A stretch of 64,000 bases of DNA from Labrys miyagiensis (lineage in GTDB: Bacteria; Pseudomonadota; Alphaproteobacteria; Rhizobiales; Labraceae), in NCBI RefSeq assembly GCF_030160835.1, contig NZ_BSPC01000005.1, forward strand, positions 310,001 through 374,000, given 5' to 3'. Made by a program: the position numbers and the translations under genes. A model generated the notes under the pieces. The model had not been told where the DNA came from. It did no database searches and saw only the letters and a list, made by a program, of their open reading frames with translations. Position 1 is the stretch's first letter, and every line of letters starts with the position of its first letter. Below are positions 8,450 through 16,987 of this stretch, piece by piece.

Positions 8450-10246
8450 ATGGGCAATGAAGATGCTGGTCGCCGCCTCTCTGCGTGGCTGGATCGTTTC
8501 GCCGCCGCCGCCGCAAAAGGTGACCGGCTCAAGCTTCTCTCCTTATTCGGCACGGACAGCTATTGGCGCGACCTGCTGGCTTTCACCTGGAATCTCCATA
8601 CCGCCGAAGGAAAGCAGGAAATTGGAGAGATGATCCAAGCCACGCTGGAACGCGTGCAGCCTAACGCATTTGCCCTCCATGAAGGTGCAAGCGACACCGA
8701 AGGGGTGGCCGAGGGATTTTTCAGTTTCGAGACGGTCGAGGCGAGATGCATCGGCCACATCCGCCTCAAGGGTAATCTCTGCTGGACGTTGCTCACTTCC
8801 ATGGAGGAACTGAAAGGCTTCGAAGAGAAGAAGGGCCGCCGCCGTGTCATGGGCGCTCAGCATGGGGCTCACCGCGACCGGCAGACCTGGCTTGAGCGAC
8901 GCCAGCAGGAAGACGAAGCGCTCGGCAGGGATCTCCAGCCCTATTGCCTGATCGTTGGCGCGGGTCAGGGTGGACTTGCCTTGGGCGCGCGATTGAAGCG
9001 GCTTGGTGTCCCAACCGTTCTTGTCGAGACCCATGAAAGACCAGGGGATTCATGGCGCAAGCGGTACAAGTCGCTCTGCCTGCACGATCCCGTGTGGTAC
9101 GACCACATGCCCTATCTGCCGTTCCCCGACGACTGGCCAGTTTACTCGCCCAAGGACAAGATGGCCGACTGGCTCGAGGCCTATGCCAAGGTGATGGAGC
9201 TCAATGTCTGGACCTCGACCACCTGTCAGAAAGCCTCGTTTGAGCCCAAGCGCGGTGAATGGACTGTCGAGGTCATGCGTGAGGGCAAGCCTGTTACGCT
9301 GATGCCCAAGCATCTGATCCTCGCGACGGGCATGTCCGGCATTCCAAATGAGCCGAATTTTCCGGGCATGGAGAGGTTTGGAGGAGAACAATGCCACTCC
9401 AGCCGCTACAAAAGCAGCGAGGTCTATCGCGGCAAGAAATGTGTGGTCATCGGCTCAAACAATTCCGCTCACGATATTTGCGCTGACCTTTGGGAGAACG
9501 GTGCCGATGTCACTATGGTGCAGCGCACGTCGACCCATGTTGCCACCTCGGAAGCTTTGTTCAGGTTCGGCATCAGCAGGCTTTATTCGGAGGACGCCCT
9601 CGATCGTGGCATCACAACGGACAAGGCGGATCTCCTCAACGCTTCGGTGCCCTATAGGCTGATGCCGGAGATCCTCAAGCCTGTGACCGCCGCAATCAGA
9701 GGCGCTGATGCTCATCTGCTGGAGCGACTTGAGAAGGTGGGATTTTTGCTCGATTTCGGGGACGACGAATCCGGACTTTTCCTTAAGTACATGCGGCGGG
9801 GTTCGGGTTATTACATTGACGTCGGCGCTTCCGCGCTTATTGCCGACGGTGACATTAAGCTCAGGAGCGGCGTGGGCATCCGCGAAATCACCTCGGATGG
9901 CGTTATCATGAGTAGTGGCGAAAAACTGCCAGCCGACTTGATTGTCTATGCTACAGGCTATGGTTCGATGAACGGCTGGGCTGCCAAGCTGATCTCGCAG
10001 GACGTCGCCGACACCGTCGGCAAAGTCTGGGGACTCGGTTCGGGCACGACCAAAGACCCTGGGCCGTGGGAGGGCGAACCGCGCAATATGTGGAAGCCGA
10101 CCCGACAGGAGGCGCTTTGGTTCCACGGAGGCAACCTGCATCAGTCGCGGCATTACTCCCAGTATCTGTCGCTACAGTTGAAGGCGCGCCTGGAGGGCAT
10201 ACCCACACCGGTGTTCGGCGTCCCGCAGGTTCATCATCTGCAATAG
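8450..10246 (+). CDS. Flavin-containing monooxygenase-like FAD/NAD(P)-dependent oxidoreductase with N-terminal SnoaL-like domain
   Basis: The 598-residue product has two parts. Residues 1-130 look like a SnoaL/NTF2-like domain. Residues 165-590 form a flavoprotein monooxygenase with the FAD-binding motif GAGQGG (170-175), an FMO fingerprint around FPGMERFGGEQCHSSRY (304-320), the NADPH-binding motif GSNNSA (335-340) and a C-terminal ATGYG. Such enzymes oxygenate N, S or ketone (Baeyer-Villiger) substrates. The ATG at 8450 is preferred over an in-frame GTG at 8435. It stands alone between an IS relic and a leftward sugar transporter. The substrate is unknown. Confidence 0.85.
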   Translation: MGNEDAGRRLSAWLDRFAAAAAKGDRLKLLSLFGTDSYWRDLLAFTWNLHTAEGKQEIGEMIQATLERVQPNAFALHEGASDTEGVAEGFFSFETVEARCIGHIRLKGNLCWTLLTSMEELKGFEEKKGRRRVMGAQHGAHRDRQTWLERRQQEDEALGRDLQPYCLIVGAGQGGLALGARLKRLGVPTVLVETHERPGDSWRKRYKSLCLHDPVWYDHMPYLPFPDDWPVYSPKDKMADWLEAYAKVMELNVWTSTTCQKASFEPKRGEWTVEVMREGKPVTLMPKHLILATGMSGIPNEPNFPGMERFGGEQCHSSRYKSSEVYRGKKCVVIGSNNSAHDICADLWENGADVTMVQRTSTHVATSEALFRFGISRLYSEDALDRGITTDKADLLNASVPYRLMPEILKPVTAAIRGADAHLLERLEKVGFLLDFGDDESGLFLKYMRRGSGYYIDVGASALIADGDIKLRSGVGIREITSDGVIMSSGEKLPADLIVYATGYGSMNGWAAKLISQDVADTVGKVWGLGSGTTKDPGPWEGEPRNMWKPTRQEALWFHGGNLHQSRHYSQYLSLQLKARLEGIPTPVFGVPQVHHLQ

Positions 10247-10543
10247 CGCAATCCTCGGCCAACTCAGGGAAGACGAGATTTGGCCTCCGCGCCTCCCGTC
10301 CCCTTTATACGCCGTATCGAGAAGCTGGACCCGTTGCCATAGGCCGGGGTCATGGTCAGAACGGGCCAATTCATTTCACGTCCGATCAGGCCGTGAGCCG
10401 CAAATACAGGGCTCTACAGAGCATTGTCACGTAAACGTCTGGACGGTGGCAAGGTAGGGGGATGGCGTCCATTTCTTATGCCCGCCATCGTTTTCCGCCC
10501 ACGGTAATTCAGCATGCCGTCCAATTCTCCTGCGCTTGTCTCG
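10247..10543. other. Intergenic spacer, no feature recognised
   Basis: About 297 bases lie between the convergent monooxygenase and permease genes. No convincing terminator hairpin with a T-run, repeat or gene relic was found by eye. Confidence 0.4.
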
Positions 10544-11569
10544 TCAGGTTGTTCGGCGGCGAGATTTCGCAAAGGTATCGAATGCAACGGCGAGGACAAT
10601 AATGACGCCGATAATGATCTGCTGGATATATGGCGACACGCCCATCAGAACCAAGCCGTTCAGCAATACGCCGATGAGGATGGTGCCGATCACCGTACCA
10701 AAGATTGTTCCGATGCCGCCAAACAGACTAGTTCCGCCGATAACAACGGAAGCGATAACGGTGAGTTCGTAGCCGGTACCGGCCACGGCCTCTGCGGAAT
10801 CTAGCCGCGCCGAGAGCACGAAGGCACCGATACCGGCAAAAAATCCAATGATCACATAGACACTGCAGATCACAGCCCGCACATCTAGACCCGATAGCCG
10901 CGCCGCTTCTACATTGTCGCCGACGGCATAAAGCTGACGTCCATAACGCGTATAGCGCAGCACTATGTGCGCCAAAAGAGCAAACGCGATGAATATTACT
11001 ACGGGGATTGGTACCGGACCGATTTTGCCTTGGCCCCACCAGATGAAGTCGGGGGCGAAGCCGCTGATTGGGCCGCCGCCGGCGAGCAGCAGTGCGGCCC
11101 CGCGGAACACCGACATCCCGCCAAGCGTCACTACGAATGCCGGCACCTTAAGCCGGGTGATTGCAAAACCCTGAATGAAGCCACCGGCCATGCCGACCAA
11201 GACGGCGGCCAGAAGCGCGAGCTCCCAACCATAACCAAGGGAGTCCTGGCCGGTGCCGACAGAAAAGCGATTAGCAAGCCCCCCTTTGGCGACTGCGGCG
11301 GCTGCCAAGCCGGCGAAAGCCAAAAGCGAACCGACGGAAAGGTCAATGCCCGCCGTTAGGATCACGAAGGTCATGCCTATTGCGAGCAGCCCGACGATCG
11401 AGACCTGCCGCATTACATTGAACAAGTTGAACGGCGTCAGGAATCGCGGCTCCCCGATCGCGAATCCGATCATTAGAACAAGAAGGAAGATCAAGGGTGC
11501 GAACCGAGCCGCCACCCCGACGAAATCGGTAGGGCGCGAGGTGGGTTTCGCCGTCGCAGCTTCGCTCAT
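10544..11569 (-). CDS. Ribose-type (RbsC-like) sugar ABC transporter permease
   Basis: This 341-residue membrane protein belongs to the branched-chain/ribose permease family of CUT2 sugar importers. Multiple hydrophobic segments span the sequence, and family stretches IGMTFVILTAGIDLSVGS, GFAITRLKVPAFVVTLGG and GTVIGTILIGVLLNGLVLMG are clear. The start overlaps the ATPase stop by four bases (ATGA), so it is translationally coupled to the upstream double ATPase. With the ATPase and the binding protein it forms a complete three-gene importer. The sugar or polyol cannot be assigned from sequence. Confidence 0.92.
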   Translation of the reverse strand: MSEAATAKPTSRPTDFVGVAARFAPLIFLLVLMIGFAIGEPRFLTPFNLFNVMRQVSIVGLLAIGMTFVILTAGIDLSVGSLLAFAGLAAAAVAKGGLANRFSVGTGQDSLGYGWELALLAAVLVGMAGGFIQGFAITRLKVPAFVVTLGGMSVFRGAALLLAGGGPISGFAPDFIWWGQGKIGPVPIPVVIFIAFALLAHIVLRYTRYGRQLYAVGDNVEAARLSGLDVRAVICSVYVIIGFFAGIGAFVLSARLDSAEAVAGTGYELTVIASVVIGGTSLFGGIGTIFGTVIGTILIGVLLNGLVLMGVSPYIQQIIIGVIIVLAVAFDTFAKSRRRTT

Positions 11570-13116
11570 GCCTGTCTCCTCTGCCCTGCCACGGGGGCCT
11601 TGGCACCTAGCGTCATCATTGCCATCAACGACTCCTGCGTGGCGGCATCGCGCCCAAGTTCGCCGATCACCTTGCCCTCGCGCATGGTGACTATGCGGTC
11701 GCTGATCGCCATGACTTCGGGTAGTTCCGACGAGATGACGATGATGGCAATGCCATCCTTCGCCATGTCGATCAGGAGATTGTGCACTTCGACTTTGGCG
11801 CCGATATCGATCCCGCGTGTCGGCTCATCGATGATCAAAACCCGAGGCCGCAGGGCCAGCCAGCGCGCGAGAACGACCTTTTGTTGATTGCCCCCAGAGA
11901 GATTGGCGATCGCCTGGTCCTGACTTGCCATGCGGATATTGAGCATGTCTCTATAACGCCCGGCGAGCTTGCGTTCGGCGGTTTCGTCGATGAACCAGCC
12001 CCATCGGGTGATCTGCTTTTGCGCCGTCATCGAAAGGTTAGTGCGTACCGCCAGAGACAGGAACAAGGCCTGCTGTTTGCGATCCTCGGGAACCAGTCCG
12101 ATGCCGTGCCTGATGGCGTCTCGCGGCGAGCGGATATCTACAGGCTTCCCGTCGACCAAGATGCGGCCGCTGTCGAAGCGATCGGCTCCGAAGATCGCGC
12201 GCGCTGTTTCGGTGCGGCCGGCGCCGACCAGCCCGGCAATGCCGAGTATCTCACCGCGACGTACCTCAAGGCTCACATTTTCGAGGACGATGGCATTTTG
12301 GTCCTGGGCGTCGCCCCGCCGAGATAATCCATCGACCCGTAAGGCTACCTCCCCCATCTTCGCCGCTGCCCGGGGCCCACCTAGCGAAGCGACGTCACGG
12401 CCGACCATCAGGCGAATGATCTCGGAAACTGAGGTATTGGCTACCGTTCCGGCGCCCACTTGCCTGCCGTCGCGCAACACGGTGTAGCGATCGCAGATCT
12501 GCATAACCTCTTCGAGCCGGTGAGTGACGAAGATGATACTGAAGCCGCGTGCCTTCAGGTTTCGGATGATGCCAAACAGCTTGTCCACCTCACTGGAAGA
12601 CAGAGCAGCCGTTGGCTCATCCATCACAATCAGTCGTGCTTCCATGGATAGCGCACGCGCGATTTCGACCATCTGCTGCTCGGCGACGCTGAGGTTGCGC
12701 ACCAGCGCCATCGGCTGCAGGTGCAGGCCAAGCTGTGAGGTGATCGCCTTCGTGTCCGCCGCCATTTTCGACCAGTTGACGAAGGGCCAACGGCCGGGCT
12801 CTCGCCCGATGAATACATTCTCGGCGATAGTCATGTTAGGCGACAGCGTAAATTCTTGGTAGATCGTGGCAATCCCGCTGCGCTGGCTGTCATGCGGAGA
12901 AGCGAAGACGATATTGTCGCCCAAAAGAGCTATCGTGCCTTCGTCAGGTTGCTGGGCGCCCGAGAGTATCTTGAGAAGGCTAGATTTGCCGGCCCCGTTC
13001 TCTCCGAGCAAGGCGTGGACTTCACCCGGAGTGACTTCAAAATTCACGTTGTCGAGGGCAACTACGCCAGGGAAGCACTTAGTGATCCCCACCATGTTCA
13101 ACAGAGGCATGGACAT
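11566..13116 (-). CDS. Ribose-type (RbsA-like) double-domain ABC transporter ATPase
   Basis: The 516-residue product carries two fused nucleotide-binding domains. The first has Walker A GENGAGKS (38-45) and Walker B LIVMDEPTAALSS. The second has the degenerate Walker A GLVGAGRTE typical of RbsA/MglA proteins, a normal signature NLSGGNQQKV and Walker B LIIDEPTRGIDIGAK. It energises CUT2 sugar import. An alternative ATG lies two codons in (13110). It is 103 bases downstream of the binding-protein gene and overlaps the permease by four bases. Confidence 0.92.
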   Translation of the reverse strand: MSMPLLNMVGITKCFPGVVALDNVNFEVTPGEVHALLGENGAGKSSLLKILSGAQQPDEGTIALLGDNIVFASPHDSQRSGIATIYQEFTLSPNMTIAENVFIGREPGRWPFVNWSKMAADTKAITSQLGLHLQPMALVRNLSVAEQQMVEIARALSMEARLIVMDEPTAALSSSEVDKLFGIIRNLKARGFSIIFVTHRLEEVMQICDRYTVLRDGRQVGAGTVANTSVSEIIRLMVGRDVASLGGPRAAAKMGEVALRVDGLSRRGDAQDQNAIVLENVSLEVRRGEILGIAGLVGAGRTETARAIFGADRFDSGRILVDGKPVDIRSPRDAIRHGIGLVPEDRKQQALFLSLAVRTNLSMTAQKQITRWGWFIDETAERKLAGRYRDMLNIRMASQDQAIANLSGGNQQKVVLARWLALRPRVLIIDEPTRGIDIGAKVEVHNLLIDMAKDGIAIIVISSELPEVMAISDRIVTMREGKVIGELGRDAATQESLMAMMTLGAKAPVAGQRRQA

Positions 13117-13219
13117 AGGTTTGGCTATTTCTCCCGTGATCGAGCTAGGCCCGATGTGCCCTGCTGAGGCCCGCCCCGTGGTACGGGGAGGGCAGCGTTT
13201 TGATGTCGCGGACGGGAGT

Positions 13220-14185
13220 TCACTTGACCTCGTCGAGCCGCTCGGACTGGTTGAGGTTGTCCTTCGTAATCGCGATCGGCGTGAGCAACGTCACGGCTTG
13301 AGCGGGTTTGGTACCGTGGCGAATGAACTCAACGAGCGCATCAAGCGCCGCTTTGCTCTGGCCGCCGGGGGACTGCTCAATGGTCGCGGTCATGTTGCCG
13401 TCCCGGATCTGTGCCAGGCCTTCCGGGAGCGCGTCAAATCCAATCAGCTTGACCTTGCCGATCAGGTTACGGGCCTTCAGGGCCTGCAAGGCGCCAAGAG
13501 CCATATCGTCATTGGCGCAAACAATCACGTCCGGGGGCGTTTTCATGCCATCTAAGGCAGATTCCGTCATGGCTAGCCCCTTGGCGCGATCAAAGCCAGC
13601 TGTATCTTCGAAAACAAACTTGTATTTGTCAGCCGCTTTATCGAGGACGTTGTGAAGTCCCTTGTTACGGTCGATGGCTGGGCTAGCCCCGGACTGGCCT
13701 TGCAGGTTCATTACGGTGGCACCGTTAGGGAAGAGCTTCATGATCAGCTCACCTTGCACTTCGCCACCCTTGACATTATCGGCGCCGACATGCGCCAGCA
13801 CGCCGGCAACCTTATCGACGCGGCGGTCGACCGTTACCACTGGAATATTGGCGTCGACCGCTTCCTGCACGGCTGGAGCAAGCGCATCGACCTCGTTCGG
13901 ATCGAGGAACATGCCGTCGACTCCTTTGGTGATCGCCGCCTCGATATCCGCCGTCTGCTTGGGCGAGCTGCGCTGGCCATCGGCCTCGATGATGTCAACA
14001 CCACCGATCTTCGCCGCCTCGGCTTTGACCTGTGTCATCATGTGGGTGAAGAAGGGAAATGCCATATCGGGCATTGTCGCGAGGATGGTCAGATGTTTTT
14101 CGTCCGCGCTTGCTGGGATCGTACACGTCATTGCCAGCCCAGCCAGGCTGGCAAGCAAGATCAGTCTCCGTCTTACCGGCTTCAT
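13220..14185 (-). CDS. Ribose-type (RbsB-like) sugar ABC transporter substrate-binding protein
   Basis: This 321-residue protein begins with a signal peptide (KPVRRRLILLASLAGLAM...ASA) and is a periplasmic binding protein of the Peripla_BP_4/LacI-like fold. Family stretches include MPDMAFPFFTHMMTQVKAEA, VTVDRRVDK, VICANDDMALGALQAL and LIGFDALPEGLAQI. The ATG at 14185 is fixed by an ideal GGAGG ribosome site six bases upstream; longer in-frame starts run through pseudogene DNA. It is the first gene of the importer and lies downstream of the palindromic operator candidate at 14247-14259. Its ligand is unknown. Confidence 0.93.
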   Translation of the reverse strand: MKPVRRRLILLASLAGLAMTCTIPASADEKHLTILATMPDMAFPFFTHMMTQVKAEAAKIGGVDIIEADGQRSSPKQTADIEAAITKGVDGMFLDPNEVDALAPAVQEAVDANIPVVTVDRRVDKVAGVLAHVGADNVKGGEVQGELIMKLFPNGATVMNLQGQSGASPAIDRNKGLHNVLDKAADKYKFVFEDTAGFDRAKGLAMTESALDGMKTPPDVIVCANDDMALGALQALKARNLIGKVKLIGFDALPEGLAQIRDGNMTATIEQSPGGQSKAALDALVEFIRHGTKPAQAVTLLTPIAITKDNLNQSERLDEVK

Positions 14186-14246
14186 GTTTCCTCCTAAAAC
14201 TGACCTATTTGTATGGCGCTGGCCTGCGAGGCAGAGGCGTGCAGAT

Positions 14247-14259
14247 GTGGTCAGACCAC
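14247..14259. promoter_or_regulatory. Palindromic operator candidate GTGGT-N3-ACCAC upstream of the rbs-like operon
   Basis: The sequence is GTGGT CAG ACCAC, a perfect dyad 62 bases before the binding-protein start. FadR/FCD-type GntR repressors bind TGGT-N3-ACCA-like sites. The same arms occur upstream of the nearby FCD regulator (15767-15779), so the pair probably marks its regulon. It falls at the truncated end of the pseudogene. Confidence 0.7.
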
Positions 14260-14317
14260 TGTTTGTATGATCAATGTTAGCCTGGGTCAACGCGGACCAA
14301 GTGAAGGAACTCGTGTA

Positions 14318-14347
14318 GGGGCACGATGGGATAGCGTCTCGTGCCCC
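14318..14347. other. Stem-loop of unknown role
   Basis: GGGGCACGA and TCGTGCCCC form a perfect 9-base-pair stem around a 12-base loop. No T-run follows on either strand, so it is not a standard terminator. It lies inside the dehydrogenase pseudogene. Confidence 0.4.
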
Positions 14348-14908
14348 CATGGTGTCTTCATCATCGACCGTACCACGTCGTCGCCTCGACGCGCCGCTGG
14401 GAAGGTCTCCTGCTGAAGCGCGGCAAGGTAAGCTTTCGACACTCGTTGGCGCCAGTACGCCTTTGTTCGAACGCATACGACCACTTTTGGATACGATTGC
14501 CGACACTATCCAACCTATCGTACCTCGCGGCAGCGGTCAGAAGCTGGTCACCAATTTTGTATCGCTTGGCTAAACTGCAATATATTCGGAAGCGCTTGTC
14601 TTGGCGCTGAAATCCGGACTTACAGGGCGGCACTTCGACGATTTAATCCGCACCAGCCGGATGGACTGTCAGTATTTCACACCTTCATGTTCTGGGCCTT
14701 GGAAGGAGAATCTTCTTCGCATCGCTTCTCTCTGGCGAACGCCGGCCAGACCATCCGCGATGTGGAGGCAGTGGGACGCGGTCTCGGGGTGAGGAGCGAA
14801 TTGGCTGCCTCCGTGGCAGCGATCTATCATCGGGCGCTGGACCATGGCATGGCTGGTCCGGACTTGCCGGAGTTGCCGCGATCGACTGCACACGATGCGG
14901 GGATCGAG

Positions 14909-15751
14909 CTACGGCCGTTTGTCGACACGCCTGGGCGAACGGCCTCTCAATACCTGGTGCGAACTATCTGCAATGTGCCTGAGATGAACGTCCATCGCCA
15001 TTTTTGCGCCATCGACGTCCTTGGCTTTCAGCGCGTCGACAATTGCACGATGGTCAGCGGTGCTCTTTGCTATCTCGCCTGGCTGCGACATCAGCTTCCG
15101 CCGATGTTCAAGACCAATGTTGTAAAGGGCCATAGCGATCTGTTCGAGCACCACATTGCCGCTCAGCTCGTACAGCCTTGAGTGAAAGCGGCTGTCGAGG
15201 ATGAGAAAGCCGACATAATCGGCTTTGACTGCCGCGTGTGCCTGCATCATAGCCTCGAAATCCTCGAGGTCGGCCTTGGTCATGCGTAATGCCGCCTTCT
15301 CGACCGCAGCGACTTCGATGAGACGACGCATCTCACTGCTGTCATCAAGAACAGCAGGTGTGAGCGAGAGCAGAAAATTCAGAGGGGCGAGGAGGCGACG
15401 GGCGTCCAATGATGTGACGTATGCACCCCCGCCATGACGTATCTCGATCACGCCAAGGGTCTGCAACGCTCGCAGCGACTCGCGAAGATTTGGACGGCCA
15501 ATACCGAAAATATCATTGAGCTCTCGCTCGGGAGGGAGCCTATCGCCTGGATGTAGGTAGCCATCTTGAACCAGCTCGAGGATACGGCTGACCACTTCAT
15601 CGCGGCCTTTGTTCTTATCACCGGCTTTCGGCGTACGCCTCGTAATCAAGGCGGGGCGCGGCCGCTTTGCTGGCGCGCCTTGCTGCGTGGCTTCTACCTC
15701 GCCATCGTCCGCTGCGCTCTTTTTCGTCGCATCTGTCGCCATGATCGTCAT
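14909..15751 (-). CDS. GntR-family regulator, FadR/FCD subfamily
   Basis: The 280-residue protein has a lysine/alanine-rich N-terminal extension of about 45 residues, a winged helix-turn-helix (LPPERELNDIFGIGRPNLRESLRAL, roughly 75-110) and an FCD ligand domain to the C-terminus. In the FCD domain the conserved DSRFHSRLYELSGN and H-x3 patterns that place metal-binding histidines are visible. FCD regulators usually respond to hydroxy acids, sugar acids or related metabolites. It is transcribed in the same direction as the ABC importer but separated by a decayed dehydrogenase. The palindrome at 15767-15779, 16 bases upstream, suggests autoregulation. An alternative start is the ATG three codons later. 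Confidence 0.9.
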   Translation of the reverse strand: MTIMATDATKKSAADDGEVEATQQGAPAKRPRPALITRRTPKAGDKNKGRDEVVSRILELVQDGYLHPGDRLPPERELNDIFGIGRPNLRESLRALQTLGVIEIRHGGGAYVTSLDARRLLAPLNFLLSLTPAVLDDSSEMRRLIEVAAVEKAALRMTKADLEDFEAMMQAHAAVKADYVGFLILDSRFHSRLYELSGNVVLEQIAMALYNIGLEHRRKLMSQPGEIAKSTADHRAIVDALKAKDVDGAKMAMDVHLRHIADSSHQVLRGRSPRRVDKRP

Positions 15752-15766
15752 TGTTTTCTTTCGATT

Positions 15767-15779
15767 GTGGTAATACCAC
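15767..15779. promoter_or_regulatory. Palindromic operator candidate GTGGT-N3-ACCAC upstream of the FCD regulator
   Basis: GTGGT AAT ACCAC is a dyad with the same arms as the site at 14247-14259 and differs only in the centre. Its place 16 bases before the regulator start fits autorepression. Confidence 0.7.
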
Positions 15780-15879
15780 TATTGATGCCCATGGTTTCAT
15801 TGGATATGTCTGTGCGGGTCATTGCAACCCGCTACTTCGCGAGACGAGCGGCCACAAAGCCACTCATGTTTCAGCTTTC

Positions 15880-16085
15880 GTCCATTTTCCCAAAAAGCTA
15901 ATCTGGAACACCTCGGCCAGTGTGCCGATCGGGCTCTACGGCATCACGTCGGCGGACAAGTTCGCGGTGTCCGATGTTGTGGCGATTGTGGCTCCCAACC
16001 GTTGGCGGGGTTACCGGCGGACAGCGGCTATCTCCTCACCTGCGTGCCGCTGATGAGGCAGTGGACCTTTGATCGCATTGGCTAA
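15880..16085 (+). pseudogene. TraF-like conjugative transfer peptidase (S26 family) relic
   Basis: The plus-strand translation gives LIWNTSASVPIGLYGI, then KFAVSDVVAIVAP, and after a frame change PLAGLPADSGYLLTCVPLMRQ. This is the order of blocks in TraF-type signal peptidases of conjugative elements, where the serine of NxSxSxPxGLY is catalytic. The part after the VPLxK region, with the catalytic lysine and second half, is absent and a frameshift separates the halves. No other transfer genes are nearby, so it is a remnant of an integrated conjugative element. Confidence 0.65.
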
Positions 16086-16147
16086 AAAGACTTGGTGAAA
16101 AAATTCCCTATGCTAGCTTGAGCCTCGGGGGCGTAGGATGTCAGTCC

Positions 16148-16696
16148 ATGCGTTACGTCCTTTCCGGCGTCTTTATTCTGCTTCTCATGGTCGTTGCTTC
16201 GCATGCCCAGGACGCGACTACTGCCTCTTTCGGGGCCGATGCCTTCATCAATGAACTGCGCTTCGGCGGGCTGCTGCACGATCTCACCAGTCCCGAGAAG
16301 AGCACCGGGCCGGATTTCAACGCCGAAATCCTGTTCGCCAAGCCCTGGGGTGGCGAGCAGACATGGTGGCTGCCGCGGCCCAATTTCGGCACCACGCTGA
16401 ATTTCGGCGGCGGAACCTCCACCGTCTATGCGGGCGTGGCCTGGCAGTACAACGTGACGCAGAACATTTTCGTGGAAGGCACGTTCGGCGGCAGCCTCAA
16501 CAATTTTTCCGAGGATGGCACCCACCGCAGCGACCTCGGCTGCCATGCGCTGTTCCGGGAATCGGGGAGCCTGGGCTACGATATCACCGAGCACTGGCGC
16601 ATCATGGCCACGGTGGAGCACAATTCGAACGCCGGCCTGTGCGACAAGAATCGCGGCCTGACGAATTACGGCATGCGGGTGGGCTATAAGTTCTGA
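16148..16696 (+). CDS. PagL-like acyloxyacyl hydrolase (lipid A 3-O-deacylase family), outer membrane
   Basis: The 182-residue product has a signal peptide (YVLSGVFILLLMVVASHAQ) and a small beta-barrel ending in GMRVGYKF, typical of outer-membrane proteins. EHNSNAGL (157-164) matches the PagL active-site block, giving His158 and the nucleophile Ser160. In Pseudomonas PagL the third triad member is a Glu 12 residues after the serine; here that position (172) is Thr. Related proteobacterial family members may also lack it, so activity is uncertain. PagL removes a 3-O-linked acyl chain from lipid A. The start at 16148 is chosen because the signal peptide begins there. Confidence 0.8.
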   Translation: MRYVLSGVFILLLMVVASHAQDATTASFGADAFINELRFGGLLHDLTSPEKSTGPDFNAEILFAKPWGGEQTWWLPRPNFGTTLNFGGGTSTVYAGVAWQYNVTQNIFVEGTFGGSLNNFSEDGTHRSDLGCHALFRESGSLGYDITEHWRIMATVEHNSNAGLCDKNRGLTNYGMRVGYKF

Positions 16697-16987
16697 CCGG
16701 GAGCGCGGACGTCTCGGTCTCTCGTACGTGCGAACGTCGTGACAGTGGCTGTAGAGACGAGCCTATACGCCCGGACGGATATCAGTCGGGACGCCATGCG
16801 AACGTATGCCACACCGGGTTTCTTGCTTGCCTCCTCCCAGTCCGAGTGTGAACCCGCATGGGGTTCGGAAGGCGCCTTTTAATCCGCTGTCAAATTGGCG
16901 ACATCTGAGCCGGTGACCCCTAACTCCAGCCTAAGTCTCCGTTCCTATTGTCGGTTTCGCGGGGGCTGGTTCTGGTAGGAGTTCGCC

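Larger units (their letters stand above)
14213..14890 (+). pseudogene. 3-hydroxyisobutyrate dehydrogenase-like (beta-hydroxyacid dehydrogenase) pseudogene
   Basis: Reading across frames on the plus strand reconstructs most of a 6-phosphogluconate/3-hydroxyisobutyrate dehydrogenase-family protein. In order there are VNADQVKELV, then a stop, GVFIIDRTTSSP in a shifted frame, RRLDAPLGRSPAEARQGKL with PLFERIRPLLDTIADTIQPI and GSGQKLVTNF, an in-frame TAA at 14571-14573, SEALVLALKSGL with RTSRMD, and in another frame the C-terminal FSLANAGQTIRDVEAVGRGLGV with IYHRALDHGMAGPDL. The N-terminal Rossmann motif is missing and there are at least two stops and three frame changes. It sits between the regulator and its transporter, suggesting it was once the pathway's catabolic enzyme. 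Confidence 0.75.

Noticed and set aside
14687-15181. A 164-residue plus-strand open frame near the FCD regulator
   Set aside because: Only its first part is meaningful, as the C-terminal piece of the dehydrogenase pseudogene. The remainder is antisense to the regulator.
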